From Goodfellowiella coeruleoviolacea (lineage in GTDB: Bacteria > Actinomycetota > Actinomycetes > Mycobacteriales > Pseudonocardiaceae): a stretch of DNA of 64,000 nucleotides. The position numbers and the translations under genes are program-made. Below are positions 48,206 to 58,063 of the stretch, one piece after another. Position 1 is the first letter of the stretch; the number at the start of each line of letters is the position of its first letter. The DNA lies in assembly GCF_024171785.1 (NCBI RefSeq), contig NZ_JAMTCK010000009.1, forward strand, positions 124,001-188,000. The letters run 5' to 3'. Below the pieces are notes generated by a model. The model searched no databases. It had not been told where the DNA came from and was given only the letters and a program-made list of their open reading frames with translations.

Positions 48206-49876
48206 TCACCTGACGCCGCCCGGGCCGGTCACGGACCCGGTGTCGGCCCGGGTGAGCAGCGGGAGCCAGTCGGCCACGTCGTGCTCGGCCCGGTGGTGAT
48301 GCCCGGGGCGCGCACCGGCCGGCGGCGCACTGGTGAGCACCACCCGGTCCGGCCGCAGCAACACCCAGCCAGCCCGGCCCCGGCGCAGCCAGTCGACCAG
48401 CACGTCGCTGGTCACCACCGCGGCGCCGTCCACTGTGGAGGGACGAGTTCGGTCGGGCCGCACCAGCACGACCCGCGCGCCCAGCCGACGGGCCAGGCGG
48501 GTCGCGGTCGCGTCCAGCGGGCCGGCGCTGAGCACGGCGAAGGCCGTGCCGAGCAGGTCGTCCAGCCGCCGCTGTCCGTGCCCGGTGCGCACCCACGGCT
48601 GCGGGCACAGCGTGCCGGCCAGGTCCGCGCCCGACCGGCGGCGGGGCCGCACCAGCACGCCGGCGGGCAGTCGGCACGCGGTGCGGCGCGCGGCCACGGC
48701 GGCCAGTCCGGGCACGCGCAACGCCCGGGTGAGCAGCAGCCGGCGCAGGGCGGCGGCCCGGTCCTGGCCGCCGGTCATGGCCCGGCCGACCAGCACGGCC
48801 GTGCGGATCGCCCGGGTGACGTGCGGTTCGCGCTCGGCCTGGTAGGTGTCCAGCAGTGCCTCGTCAGCGCCGTTCCGCAGCACCGCCGCCAGCTTCCAGG
48901 CCAGGTTGGCCGCGTCCCGCAGGCCAGCGCCCAGGCCCTGGCCGACGAACGGCGGCGTCAGGTGCGCCGCGTCACCCAGCAGGAACACCCGGCCGCGCCG
49001 CCACCGCTCGGCCACCCGGGCCCGGACCGGGTAGTCGGCCCGGCGGAGCACGCGCAGGTCGTCCTCGGGGATGCCTCGGGTCCACGGCGCCAGCAGGCGG
49101 CGCACCGACACCTCGGCCGGGTCGACGCCGGTGCCCAGCCGGAACTCCCACCGGTAGCGGTACGGCCCCAGCCGCAGGAACGTGGTCGGCCGGCGTGAGT
49201 CGCACACCTGGTGGATGCCGTCCCACCCGGACCAGTCCCGTCCACAGCGGACGTCAACGACGAGCCAGTGCTCGGTGAACCCCAGATCGCGCAGTGCCGT
49301 GCCGACCGCCGTCCTGGTCAGGCTGTTGGCGCCGTCGCAGCCGAGCACCGCGTGCGCCCAGACCACAGTGGACACACCGCCGGCGGTGGCGGGGTCGCCG
49401 GCGCTGTCCGCCCGGCGCAGCAGCACCCGCACGGGCGCCGGGCCACCGGACACCGGCTCGACGCGCTCGACCGCGGTGCCACCGCGCAGTTCGACCCCGC
49501 CGTGCCGGCGCAGGTTGGCGCGCAGCAGCCGTTCCAGGTCCGGCTGGTCGAACAGGTTGGCCTCGGGCCAGCCGTGCGCGCCCACCCGGTCCCGACGGAA
49601 CTCGGCGATGGTGCGCAGCCGGCGGTCCACCAGGCGCAGCCCCCGGGTCGGTCGGCTGAGCGCGGTGAACTCCTCGGCGACGCCCAGCTGTTGCAGGATG
49701 CGCAGCACCTCGTCGTCCAGGTGCACGGCGCGCGGCATGGGGTAGACGTCGGTGTGCCGTTCCACCAGCAGACAGCGGATTCCGCGGCGGGCCAGCAGGG
49801 TCGCGGCGGTCAGGCCGGTGGGGCCGGCCCCGACCACGAGCACCGGCACCACCTCGCTGACCACCGCATCGCTCAC
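48206..49876 (-). CDS. FAD-dependent aromatic monooxygenase (class A)
   Basis: A 556-aa PHBH-fold hydroxylase with VGAGPTGLTAATLLARRG at the N-terminus (FAD), the second FAD motif FLLGDAAHLTPPFVGQG and a C-terminal thioredoxin-like domain. Closest in pattern to MhpA-like phenolic hydroxylases. GTG 49876 start. It is adjacent to, and on the same strand as, the C4 operon regulator but functionally separate. Confidence 0.9.
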   Translation of the reverse strand: MSDAVVSEVVPVLVVGAGPTGLTAATLLARRGIRCLLVERHTDVYPMPRAVHLDDEVLRILQQLGVAEEFTALSRPTRGLRLVDRRLRTIAEFRRDRVGAHGWPEANLFDQPDLERLLRANLRRHGGVELRGGTAVERVEPVSGGPAPVRVLLRRADSAGDPATAGGVSTVVWAHAVLGCDGANSLTRTAVGTALRDLGFTEHWLVVDVRCGRDWSGWDGIHQVCDSRRPTTFLRLGPYRYRWEFRLGTGVDPAEVSVRRLLAPWTRGIPEDDLRVLRRADYPVRARVAERWRRGRVFLLGDAAHLTPPFVGQGLGAGLRDAANLAWKLAAVLRNGADEALLDTYQAEREPHVTRAIRTAVLVGRAMTGGQDRAAALRRLLLTRALRVPGLAAVAARRTACRLPAGVLVRPRRRSGADLAGTLCPQPWVRTGHGQRRLDDLLGTAFAVLSAGPLDATATRLARRLGARVVLVRPDRTRPSTVDGAAVVTSDVLVDWLRRGRAGWVLLRPDRVVLTSAPPAGARPGHHHRAEHDVADWLPLLTRADTGSVTGPGGVR

Positions 49877-50052
49877 GGGCCCACCCGACGGGGACTGGCG
49901 GCCGGCACGCGCCGGGCCGCGGTGCCTCGGCTGTTCCGGGACCAGCGTGCCGCACCGGTCCGGCGCCCGCAGGTCGAGCAGGTCGCGCAAGCCGAGCAGG
50001 TCGACGGTGCCGGACAGCCGCTGGCCGCCACCGGGCACTGGTGTGCGGCGGC

Positions 50053-50757
50053 TCAGCCGTCGGTCGTGGTGTGCGTGGCGCGTTCGGCCACCCCGCGCAG
50101 GTGGGCCTCCATCGCCGCCGCGGCCACCTCAGGATCGCCCTGCTCGAACGCGGTCAGGATGGCCTGGTGCTCGGCCAGCGCCTCGTCCGCGTCACTGACC
50201 CGGCTGCCGCTGAACCGGCGGAACCGCTGCACGTGCGCGGCCATCGGGTCGATGGCCCGGTTGAGGAAGCGGTTGCCGGCCGCCCTGGCGATCACGTCGT
50301 GGAAGCTGGAGTCCGCCTTGAGGTAGTGGCGGAAGTTCTCCGAGTCGTTGACCCGGGCGGCCTCGGCCATGCGCGCGTGCCACTCCCGTAGGCCGACCGC
50401 GGTCCCGGCGGCGTCGCGCTGGCAGGCGGTGCGGGCGTTGTACGGCTCGATCAGCAGCCGGGCCGCCATCAGCTCGACGAACTCCTCCTCGGTCAGCATC
50501 GGCGCCACCGCGTACCCCTTGTGCGGCACGCGCACCACCAGGCCGGTGCTCTCCAGCTTGGCCAGCGCCTCCCGGATCGGGGTGGGGGAGACACCCCAGT
50601 CCCTGGCGATCGCGTCGATCCGCAGCGGGGTGCCCGGGCGCAGGTCGCGGTCCATGATCAGCGACATCAGCGCGTCGTAGGCACCGTCGACGAGCACGGT
50701 CCGGCTCAGCGCGACGGTCGCCGTCCCCAACTCGGACAGCCTGTCGGCGTCGCCCAT
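50053..50757 (-). CDS. GntR/FCD-family regulator of sugar operon
   Basis: A 234-aa protein: N-terminal GntR winged helix (RIDAIARDWGVSPTPIREAL) and C-terminal FCD ligand domain (FHDVIARAAGN and HQAILTAFEQGD metal-binding histidines). ATG 50757 follows GAGGAG. It is the last gene of the minus-strand operon and probably binds the palindrome in front of the epimerase. Confidence 0.9.
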   Translation of the reverse strand: MGDADRLSELGTATVALSRTVLVDGAYDALMSLIMDRDLRPGTPLRIDAIARDWGVSPTPIREALAKLESTGLVVRVPHKGYAVAPMLTEEEFVELMAARLLIEPYNARTACQRDAAGTAVGLREWHARMAEAARVNDSENFRHYLKADSSFHDVIARAAGNRFLNRAIDPMAAHVQRFRRFSGSRVSDADEALAEHQAILTAFEQGDPEVAAAAMEAHLRGVAERATHTTTDG

Positions 50758-50876
50758 CGCAGCTCCTCGGCTCCTGTTCGCGGTCACCCGGGTGCGGCTC
50801 GGCCGCCACACCCGTCAACCACTGAGCGTATCCGGGGGCACTGGTCCGTGTGGGGACCGGCATCACCGGACCGGCG

Positions 50877-50913
50877 CAGCCAGCCCTGTACAGCCAGCCC
50901 GTGCAGCCAGCCC
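50877..50913. repeat. CAGCCAGCCC triple repeat
   Basis: CAGCCAGCCC occurs at 50877, 50891 and 50904, in the 226-bp gap between the GntR and dehydrogenase genes. Function unknown. Confidence 0.6.
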
Positions 50914-50983
50914 CGCGCGGCCAGATCAGCACCGCCAGCCCGGTGCGGACCGGTGCCACCCGGCACCACCTCGACGGACGTGC

Positions 50984-51913
50984 TCAGCGCTCGCGCGGCG
51001 CGAGCAGGGTGACCAGTGCCGAGTCGTCCTCGGCGGCCAGGCCCTGGGTGAGCGCCAGCTGGTAGAGCTGGCTGGCGGCGGCGGCCACCGGCACGGCCAC
51101 CCCGGCCTGCTTGGCCAGCGCCACCACGATGTTCATGTCCTTGTGGATGATGTCCATGCGGGAGCGCAGTTCCGGGCCGCCCGAGCCGTCCGGGCCGACC
51201 TGGTACTGCTGGGCCATCCGCGGCCCCCGGTCGGCCAGCATGAACGAGGCAGCCGCGCCCTGGCCGAGCACGGCGATCGCCCGGTCCAGGTCGATGCCCA
51301 GGCTGCGGGCCAGCGCCAGCGACTCGGCCGCGGCGGCCGTGTGGATGCCGCACAGCAGCTGGTTGACCGTCTTCATGATCTGGCCGTCGCCGATGTTGGG
51401 GCCCACCACGTGCAGGGTGGAGGCCAGCCGGTCCAGCACCGGCCTGGCCCGGTCCAGGGTGTCCTCGGCCGCGCCGACCATGATCAGCAGGTCGCCGGAA
51501 CCGGCCCGCAGCGCGCCACCGCTGACCGGGGCGTCGACCAGCCCGACACCCCGCTCGGCCAGGCGGGCGGCGGCCGCGCGCACCCCGTCCACGCCGACCG
51601 TGCTGGTGACCACGACCACCGCGCCCTCGGCCAGCGCCTCGGCCGCGCCGGCACCGATCTCCCCGCCGAACAGGCAGGACTCCAACTGGGCCTGGTCGCG
51701 CACGGCCACGACCACCACGTCGGCGCCGGTCGCGGCCTCGGCCGGGCTGGTCGCCGGGGTGGCGCCGGCCTGCGCGGCCAGCTCGCGCCGGGGCGCGGCG
51801 ATGTCGAAGGCCCGCACCGGCAGGGTTTCGGCCAGCCGGCTGGCCATGGGCAGGCCCATCGCGCCGAGACCGAGCACGGCGACGGTGGGCGTGGCAGGGG
51901 TTGTGCTGGACAT
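50984..51913 (-). CDS. 3-hydroxyacid dehydrogenase, LtnD/GarR-like
   Basis: A 309-aa beta-hydroxyacid dehydrogenase: GLGAMGLP nucleotide motif, DAPVSGGALRAGSGDL substrate loop and catalytic Lys in IMKTVNQLL. Homologues oxidise L-threonate or reduce tartronate semialdehyde. Being in an operon with a GntP transporter and a DhaK-type kinase, L-threonate or a related C4 acid is the likely substrate. Confidence 0.88.
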   Translation of the reverse strand: MSSTTPATPTVAVLGLGAMGLPMASRLAETLPVRAFDIAAPRRELAAQAGATPATSPAEAATGADVVVVAVRDQAQLESCLFGGEIGAGAAEALAEGAVVVVTSTVGVDGVRAAAARLAERGVGLVDAPVSGGALRAGSGDLLIMVGAAEDTLDRARPVLDRLASTLHVVGPNIGDGQIMKTVNQLLCGIHTAAAAESLALARSLGIDLDRAIAVLGQGAAASFMLADRGPRMAQQYQVGPDGSGGPELRSRMDIIHKDMNIVVALAKQAGVAVPVAAAASQLYQLALTQGLAAEDDSALVTLLAPRER

Positions 51914-51955
51914 GGGGGCGGCTCCAGGTTCTGTGCGAGTGGTGGACAGGGGCGG

Positions 51956-53377
51956 CTAGACGAGGACCGCGTGCATCAGCAGGGCCATGAGCAGGCCCAG
52001 CACCGCGACGATGGTGGACAACACCGACCAGGTCTTCACGTTCTGCGCCACGCTCATGCCGAAGTACTCCTTGGACAGCCAGAAGCCGGCGTCGTTGACG
52101 TGGGAGAAGAACAGTGAGCCGGCGCCGATGGCCAGCGCCATCAGGCTCGCCTCGGTGGTGCCGACACCGACCAGCAGCGGTGCCATGATGCCGGCCGCGG
52201 CCGTGGTGGCCACCGTCGCCGAGCCGGTGGCCAGCCGGATGAGCACCGCGACCAGCCAGCCGAGCAGCAGCGCCGGGATGTGCGCCTGCGCCGCGACCTT
52301 GCCGATGGCGTCGGCCACGCCGGAGTCCACGATCAGGCCCTTGAACCCGCCGCCGGCACCCACGATGAGCAGGATGCCGGCCACCGCGGGCAGGCCGGCG
52401 GTGACGATGTCGCGCACCTGCGCGCGGGTGCGGCCCAGGGCGTAGCCGAAGGTGAACATCGCCAGCACCACCGCGAGGAACATCGCCACCAGCGGCTCGC
52501 CCAGGAAGTCCAGCAGCGAGTTCACCCACCGGTCACCGGGGAAGGCGATGTCGGCGATGGACTTCGCCAGCATCAGCACCACCGGGCAGGCGATGGTCAG
52601 GATGGACACGGCGAAGCTGGGCCGCCGCCGGTCGCCGTCGTCCTCGGCGGTCAGCGACGCCACCAGCGCGGGCGGCGGGGTGGCCGAGACCCGCTTGGCG
52701 ATGAAGTTGCCGTAGACCGGGCCGGCCAGGATCACCGTGGGCACGGCCGCGATCAGGCCGAGGCCCAGGGTGAGGCCCACGTCGGCGTTGAGCGCGGACA
52801 CCGCCACCAGCGGTCCGGGGTGCGGCGGCACGAACGCGTGCAGCGCGCCGAGGCCGGCCAGCGCGGGCACGGCCAGCCGCGCCACCGGGGTGTTGGTGCG
52901 CTGGGTCATCGCCACGATGATCGGCACCAGCAGGACCAGGCCGACCTCGAAGAACATCGGCAGGCCGATGATCGCGGCGATCAGCGCCATCGTCCACGGC
53001 AGCAGCTTGGGCCCGGACCGCGAGCCCAGGGTGTCCACGATCTGGTTGACCGCGCCGGAGTCGGCGAGCAGCTTGCCGAGGATGGCGCCCAGCGCGATCA
53101 GCGCTCCGGTGTGGCCCAGGGTGCTGCCCATGCCGTCGCCGAACGCGGACACCGCCTTGTCCAGCCCCATGCCCGCGCCGATGCCCAGCACCAGCGAGCC
53201 GGCGATGAGCGCGAGGAACGGGTGCACGTCGAGCAGGGTGATCAGCAGCACGATCACCGCGATGGCCACGCCCACCATGACCAGCAGCAGGGTGTCGTGG
53301 CCGGTCCAGGCGGCGGTGGTGGCGGGGTCGGCGGCCAGCAGGCGGGCCGGTGGTGACGCGGCGGTCAGCACGGACAT
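51956..53377 (-). CDS. GntP-family gluconate/sugar-acid permease
   Basis: A 473-aa membrane protein with ~12 helices and the GntP patterns (LIAGSLVLGIGAGMGLDKAV, FVPPHPGPLVA, SATVATTAAAGIM). H+-symport of gluconate or threonate-like acids. ATG 53377 with GAAGGA upstream. Next in line after the isomerase and before the dehydrogenase. Confidence 0.92.
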   Translation of the reverse strand: MSVLTAASPPARLLAADPATTAAWTGHDTLLLVMVGVAIAVIVLLITLLDVHPFLALIAGSLVLGIGAGMGLDKAVSAFGDGMGSTLGHTGALIALGAILGKLLADSGAVNQIVDTLGSRSGPKLLPWTMALIAAIIGLPMFFEVGLVLLVPIIVAMTQRTNTPVARLAVPALAGLGALHAFVPPHPGPLVAVSALNADVGLTLGLGLIAAVPTVILAGPVYGNFIAKRVSATPPPALVASLTAEDDGDRRRPSFAVSILTIACPVVLMLAKSIADIAFPGDRWVNSLLDFLGEPLVAMFLAVVLAMFTFGYALGRTRAQVRDIVTAGLPAVAGILLIVGAGGGFKGLIVDSGVADAIGKVAAQAHIPALLLGWLVAVLIRLATGSATVATTAAAGIMAPLLVGVGTTEASLMALAIGAGSLFFSHVNDAGFWLSKEYFGMSVAQNVKTWSVLSTIVAVLGLLMALLMHAVLV

Positions 53378-53412
53378 GGGAGGTGTGGTTCCTTCACAGC
53401 GGCGGTGGTGTG

Positions 53413-53448
53413 ATCAGGGGAAAGAAGGGGATCGGGGGAAAGAAGGGG
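53413..53448. repeat. Purine-rich 18-bp tandem repeat
   Basis: ATCAGGGGAAAGAAGGGG at 53413 and ATCGGGGGAAAGAAGGGG at 53431 are adjacent, differing at one base, in the 90-bp gap before gntP. In the transcript this is pyrimidine-rich. It may affect expression of the downstream gene. Confidence 0.7.
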
Positions 53449-53467
53449 ATCAGGACGGGCAGGGCGC

Positions 53468-53980
53468 TCAGGCGCAGCCCGCGGCCTCGGCGCCGGACTC
53501 GCCGGCGCCGGGCTCGCCGGTGTCGTAGCCCTCCAGCACGGCGACCTTGGCGCCGGACGGGGAGGACGGGTCGAAGCGGTAGCCCAGCCACTCCCGGACC
53601 AGCCGGCGGGCCAGTTCCAGCCCGATCACGCGCTGGCCGAGGCACAGCACCTGGGCGTTGTTGCTGAGCACCGACCGCTCCACCGAGTAGCTGTCGTGGG
53701 CGGTCACCGCGCGCACGCCGCGCACCTTGTTGGCGCTGATCGCCACGCCCAGGCCGGTGCCGCAGATCAGCAGGGCGCGGTCGGCAGCGCCCTCGGCGAC
53801 CAGGCGCGCGCCAGCCACGCCGATGTGCGGGTAGGCGGTGTCCTCGTCGGGGCCGACACCCACGTCGGTCACGCTGGCCACCCGGGGGTCGGCCAGCAGG
53901 TCGGCCTTGAGCGCCTCCTTGTAGCGCAGGCCGGCGTCGTCGCTGCCGACCACGATGCGCAGCCGCTCCGGTTCACTCAT
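53468..53980 (-). CDS. RpiB/LacAB-family sugar-phosphate isomerase
   Basis: A 170-aa isomerase with the RpiB signature [16 protein letters not shown], active Cys in [20 protein letters not shown], and [14 protein letters not shown]. In mycobacterial tetritol pathways RpiB homologues act on tetrulose 4-phosphates, which fits the DhaK-type kinase here. ATG 53980 follows GGAGG. Confidence 0.9.
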   Translation of the reverse strand: MSEPERLRIVVGSDDAGLRYKEALKADLLADPRVASVTDVGVGPDEDTAYPHIGVAGARLVAEGAADRALLICGTGLGVAISANKVRGVRAVTAHDSYSVERSVLSNNAQVLCLGQRVIGLELARRLVREWLGYRFDPSSPSGAKVAVLEGYDTGEPGAGESGAEAAGCA

Positions 53981-54000
53981 CGGGGAGTCCTCCCTCGGGT

Positions 54001-55725
54001 TCACTGGTTGGTGTTGGTGGCCAGCACGCGCGCGACCGCCGCCGCGCACAGCGCCAGCGAGGTGGCGCCGGCGTCGGGGGTGCCCACGCTGCGCTCGGCC
54101 AGCGGACGGGCCCGGCCGACCCTGGGCCGCAGCTGGGCGGTCGCCCTGGCCGCGGCGGCGGCCTGCTCGGCCGCGTCCTGCCACGCCTCGGCCAGCGACC
54201 GGCCGGCGGCCACCCCGGATTCGAGGTGTTCCACCAGCGGGGTCAGCGCGTCCACCAGGGTCTTGTCCCCCACCTCGGCCTTGCCGAGGCGGGTGATGGT
54301 GGTCAGGGCGGCGCGGGCGCCGGCCACCACCCGGTGCCGGTCCACCCGGCCGTGGTCGCCGAGTTCACCGGCCCAGGCGCGCAGCCCCGCGCCCCACAGC
54401 ACACCCGAGGTGCCGCCGGCCTCGTCGGCCCAGCCGTCGCCGGCCGCGGTGAGCACCGACGCGGCGCCGCCGGAGCGCGCGTGCACCCGCTCGGCGGCGC
54501 GCACGGCCGCGTCAACGCCCTTGCACATGCCCCGGCCGTGGTCGCCGTCGCCGGCCACCGCGTCGATCCGGCCGAGTTCCTCGGCGTGCTCGTGCAGGGT
54601 GTCGTGCAGCGCCCGCAGCACGGTGAGCACCTGGTCGGCGGCGGCCCGGGAGTCGGCGTCGGCCACCGGCAGGTCGGCCTGGTCCGCCTCGCCCGCCTCG
54701 TCGGCGTCGACCGGCTCGACCGGTCCGGTGTGCCGGGGGCGGCGGAACGCGGGCGTGTCGGCCGCCGCGGTCCACCAGCGCTCCAGGTCCTCGTCCAGCC
54801 ACACCAGGGTCAGCGAGCAGGCCGCCATGTCCAGGCTGGTGACCAGCTCGCCCACCTCGGGCCGGACGACGGTCAGGCCGGCCGAGTCGAGCCGGTCGGC
54901 CACGTGCGCCCAGAGCAGGAACAGCTCCTCGTACTTGGTGGCGCCCAGGCCGTTGAGGATGGCGCCGACCCGGCCGCCCGCACCGGCCGGCCGCTCCGCG
55001 AGCAGCCGGTCGACCAGGATCGTGGCGATCTCGGCGGCGTCGGCCATGGGGTGGTCGCTGATGCCGGGCTCGCCGTGGATGCCGAGGCCCAGCGCCATGG
55101 TGCGCTCCGGCACGGTGAACAGCGGCTGGTCCGCGCCGGGCATGGTGCAGCCGGCGAAGGCGATGCCGAACGAGAAGGTGGCGTCGTTGGCCCGGCGCGC
55201 GGCGCGCTCCACCCCGTCCAGGTCCAGGCCCTCCTCGGCGGCGGCGCCGGCCACCTTGAACACCACGAAGTCACCGGCGATGCCCCGGCGGTCGGCCCGC
55301 GCCTCGGGTGGCGCGCTGGCCACGTCGTCGGTCACCAGCACGGTGCGGGTGGGGATGCCGGCGTCGTGCAGCCGCTCGCTGGCCATGCCGAAGTTGATCC
55401 GGTCACCGGCGTAGTTGCCGAAGCTGAACAGCACCCCGCCGCCGCGCTGCGCGGCCCTGGCCACCGACTCGGCCTGGCGCGCCGACGGCGAGGTGAAGAT
55501 GTTGCCGACCACCGCGCCCGCGGCCAGCCCGGGGCCGACCAGGCCGCTGAAGGCCGGGTAGTGCCCGGAGCCGCCGCCGACCACCACGGCGACCTGGCCC
55601 TCCCGCACGGGCCGGGCCCGCACCACGCCGCCGGGCACGGCGCGCACGTACTCGGGGTTGGCTGCCACGAAACCGCGCAGCGAGTCCTCGCTGAACCGGT
55701 CGGGGTCGGTGAACAACCTGGTCAT
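54001..55725 (-). CDS. Fused DhaK-DhaL dihydroxyacetone/tetrulose kinase
   Basis: A 574-aa ATP-dependent kinase: DhaK half with [19 protein letters not shown] and the substrate-hemiaminal histidine in GLGIHGEPG; DhaL half from ~375 with ADVA-type [15 protein letters not shown] and GGTSGVL. Such fusions phosphorylate dihydroxyacetone or erythrulose. Neighbours suggest a four-carbon ketose. Confidence 0.92.
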   Translation of the reverse strand: MTRLFTDPDRFSEDSLRGFVAANPEYVRAVPGGVVRARPVREGQVAVVVGGGSGHYPAFSGLVGPGLAAGAVVGNIFTSPSARQAESVARAAQRGGGVLFSFGNYAGDRINFGMASERLHDAGIPTRTVLVTDDVASAPPEARADRRGIAGDFVVFKVAGAAAEEGLDLDGVERAARRANDATFSFGIAFAGCTMPGADQPLFTVPERTMALGLGIHGEPGISDHPMADAAEIATILVDRLLAERPAGAGGRVGAILNGLGATKYEELFLLWAHVADRLDSAGLTVVRPEVGELVTSLDMAACSLTLVWLDEDLERWWTAAADTPAFRRPRHTGPVEPVDADEAGEADQADLPVADADSRAAADQVLTVLRALHDTLHEHAEELGRIDAVAGDGDHGRGMCKGVDAAVRAAERVHARSGGAASVLTAAGDGWADEAGGTSGVLWGAGLRAWAGELGDHGRVDRHRVVAGARAALTTITRLGKAEVGDKTLVDALTPLVEHLESGVAAGRSLAEAWQDAAEQAAAAARATAQLRPRVGRARPLAERSVGTPDAGATSLALCAAAVARVLATNTNQ

Positions 55726-55774
55726 GGGGGTGCGACTCCACTTCGTCGTGGTGGACGGGACACGGGGGACCGGC

Positions 55775-56710
55775 TCAGCCGGCGCTGCGCCTCGGCAGGA
55801 TGCGGCGCAGGTACTCGCGGTTGGTCGCGCTGACGCTGAGCCCGTCGCCGCCGTAGTGCTCCACGCAGAACGCGCCCTGGAAGCCGTGCTCGACGGCGTA
55901 GCGGACGGCCTTGCGGTAGTTCATGAACCCGGACTCCAGCGGCGCGGGCGTGGTGAACACGGCGCCGGTGGCCGGGTCCTCGGCGCGGTAGTAGTTCTTG
56001 ACGTGCCAGTAGTTGGCGTGCGGCAGGGTCTTGGCGACCATGGACTCCCACGGCTCGATCGGCCGCTGCATGCGCAGCAGGTTGCCCAGGTCGGGGTTGA
56101 GGCCGACGTTGTCCCGGTCGATGTCGGTGAGCAGCGCGACCGCGGAGTCGGCGGTGCCCAGGTAGGTGTCCTCGTACATCTCCAGGGACAGCTGGACACC
56201 GAGACCGGCCGCGTGGTCGGCGAGTTCCCGCAGCCGGCTGACCGCGCGGTCCCAGGTCTCCTGGTCGCCCACGGGGTCCTGCGGGCCGGGCACGGTCCAG
56301 AACCAGAGCACGGACCGCTGCTGCTCGGTCAGCGGCCGGTGCAGGCCCACCGACACCAGGGGGACGCCGAGCGCGGCGGCCGCGTCCAGGGTGCGGTGGC
56401 TGTAGGCCAGGTTGTCGTCGCCGTCCACCGGGTCGATGACGCTGCGGCGGATGGCGGAGATCGCCGGGGCGGTCAGACCCACCTCGCGCAGCACGTCCTT
56501 GAACTCGGCCAGCCGCGCGGGGGAGAGGTCACCCGGCCGCAGCCAGCCGTCGGTCAGGTCGACCTCGGTGAACCCGGCGTCAACCACCTCGCGCAGCGTC
56601 TCCGCCCACTGCTCGGCGGGCAGGTCCTGCACGGACGTGCCGTCCTCGGTGGTGTTCGGGAACTGCAGCAGGGCGGCGGCGATCGGCCAGTCCTCGCTGG
56701 TGTAGGTCAT
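55775..56710 (-). CDS. Xylose-isomerase-like TIM-barrel epimerase
   Basis: A 311-aa AP-endonuclease-2-like barrel (EVVDAGFTEVDLTDGW, LSLEMYEDTYLG, NVGLNPDLGNLL, FCVEHYGGDG) with His/Glu/Asp metal ligands. It is the first gene of the sugar operon, ATG 56710 with AAGGGGG. The specific epimerisation is unknown. Confidence 0.88.
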   Translation of the reverse strand: MTYTSEDWPIAAALLQFPNTTEDGTSVQDLPAEQWAETLREVVDAGFTEVDLTDGWLRPGDLSPARLAEFKDVLREVGLTAPAISAIRRSVIDPVDGDDNLAYSHRTLDAAAALGVPLVSVGLHRPLTEQQRSVLWFWTVPGPQDPVGDQETWDRAVSRLRELADHAAGLGVQLSLEMYEDTYLGTADSAVALLTDIDRDNVGLNPDLGNLLRMQRPIEPWESMVAKTLPHANYWHVKNYYRAEDPATGAVFTTPAPLESGFMNYRKAVRYAVEHGFQGAFCVEHYGGDGLSVSATNREYLRRILPRRSAG

Positions 56711-56727
56711 CTTCGACCCCCTTTCAG

Positions 56728-56743
56728 ATTTCATATAGGAAAT
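56728..56743. promoter_or_regulatory. Candidate GntR operator of sugar operon
   Basis: ATTTC-ATATAG-GAAAT, a 5-6-5 inverted repeat 18 bases before the first gene, AT-rich against a G+C-rich background. The rest of 56711-57016 holds no gene; a TCCACAGTGGA palindrome is at 56958. Confidence 0.55.
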
Positions 56744-57016
56744 AGGCCGATCCTCGGCCGCGTCAAGAGTGGGCCACGTCACCCGTGCGGGCAGCCGAGA
56801 GGTGGACCGATTCAGCTCGCGCGGCCGTGGCCGCCGCTGCGCCGGGCGGGTGGCAGCCGGGTCGAACGCCGTCGAAGCCCTTGTCGTCCCGCGGCCGGCG
56901 CCCGCATGATGGACCGCCCCACGCCGCGCTCGGGGTCCCCGCCTGCCGCCGGCGCTCTCCACAGTGGACGGACGTGCCACGCCGCTCTCCAGTGCACGAC
57001 GCAAGGGAGGACCGCT

Positions 57017-58063
57017 GTGTTGCCCAACCCCGGGACGCGACGCCCGGTGCCCGCCGTGCTGGCCGCGCTCGCGCTGCTCGCCGGACTGCTGGTCGCCGCC
57101 GCCGGACCCGCCTCGGCGGCGGCCGGTGACGGCTCGCCCACCGACCCCAACATCAGGTACTTCGGCCGGTGGGACACCCGCTCCGCCACCGCCTACGTGT
57201 CCGAGTGGGCCGGCGCCTACGTGGTCGTCGGCTTCACCGGCACCACCGTGAAACTCAGGCAGCGCAACGCCATCGACCTGTTCGCCAGCATCGACGGCGG
57301 ACCGGACGTGTCCTACGTGAACGTCAGCGGCACGGTGAACCTGACACCCACCCCGCTGGCCCGGGGCACCCACACGCTGCGCGTGTCCTACCGGCCGGTG
57401 GCCGGGTCCTACCACGGCGACGCCGTGTTCCAGGGCGTGCTCCTGGACGCCGGCGCCCGCACGGTCGTGCCCCAGGTGCCCACCCGGGTCGTCGAGTTCG
57501 TCGGCGACTCCATCACCGTGGGCCAGCTGTCGTCCAAGCAGGCGCTGACCGCCTACGGCTGGCTGGTCGGCGAGCGGCTGGGCACCGGGCACACCCAGAT
57601 CGCCGTGGGCGGCGCCTGCCTGTACCCGGCGCCGGACGGCTGCATCGGGATGAGCGAGCGCTTCCTGCGCACCGGCCTGGCCGCGGCCGCGCCGCCGTGG
57701 GACTTCTCCCGCTACCAGGCCAGCGCCGTGGTGATCAACCTCGGCACCAACGACGTCGGCCACGGCGTGACCGGCGCGCAGTTCCAGAGCGCGTACGTGA
57801 CGCTGCTGCGCAACGTCCGTGCCAAGTACCCGAACGCGACCATCTTCGCGCTGGAGACGCTGCGCAGGCGCTACGTGGCCGAGACCCAGGCGGCGGTGAA
57901 CACCGTGACCGGCGCCGGCGACAACAAGGTGGTGTTCGTCAACACCGAGGGCTGGATCACCGAGGCCACCGACACGGTGGACAACGTCCACCCCAACGAC
58001 ACCGGCCACCGCAAGATCGCCGACCGGCTGGCCCCGATCATCGCGGCCCGGCTCACCAGCTGA
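57017..58063 (+). CDS. Secreted SGNH esterase (CE2-like)
   Basis: A 348-aa protein: Sec signal peptide (PAVLAALALLAGLLVAAAGP), a jelly-roll domain (RYFGRWDTRSATAYVSEWAG) and an SGNH hydrolase with block I GDSITVG, block III GTND and block V DNVHPNDTGH. This pattern is that of carbohydrate esterase family 2, deacetylating plant polysaccharides. GTG 57017 has GGGAGG upstream. Confidence 0.88.
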   Translation: MLPNPGTRRPVPAVLAALALLAGLLVAAAGPASAAAGDGSPTDPNIRYFGRWDTRSATAYVSEWAGAYVVVGFTGTTVKLRQRNAIDLFASIDGGPDVSYVNVSGTVNLTPTPLARGTHTLRVSYRPVAGSYHGDAVFQGVLLDAGARTVVPQVPTRVVEFVGDSITVGQLSSKQALTAYGWLVGERLGTGHTQIAVGGACLYPAPDGCIGMSERFLRTGLAAAAPPWDFSRYQASAVVINLGTNDVGHGVTGAQFQSAYVTLLRNVRAKYPNATIFALETLRRRYVAETQAAVNTVTGAGDNKVVFVNTEGWITEATDTVDNVHPNDTGHRKIADRLAPIIAARLTS

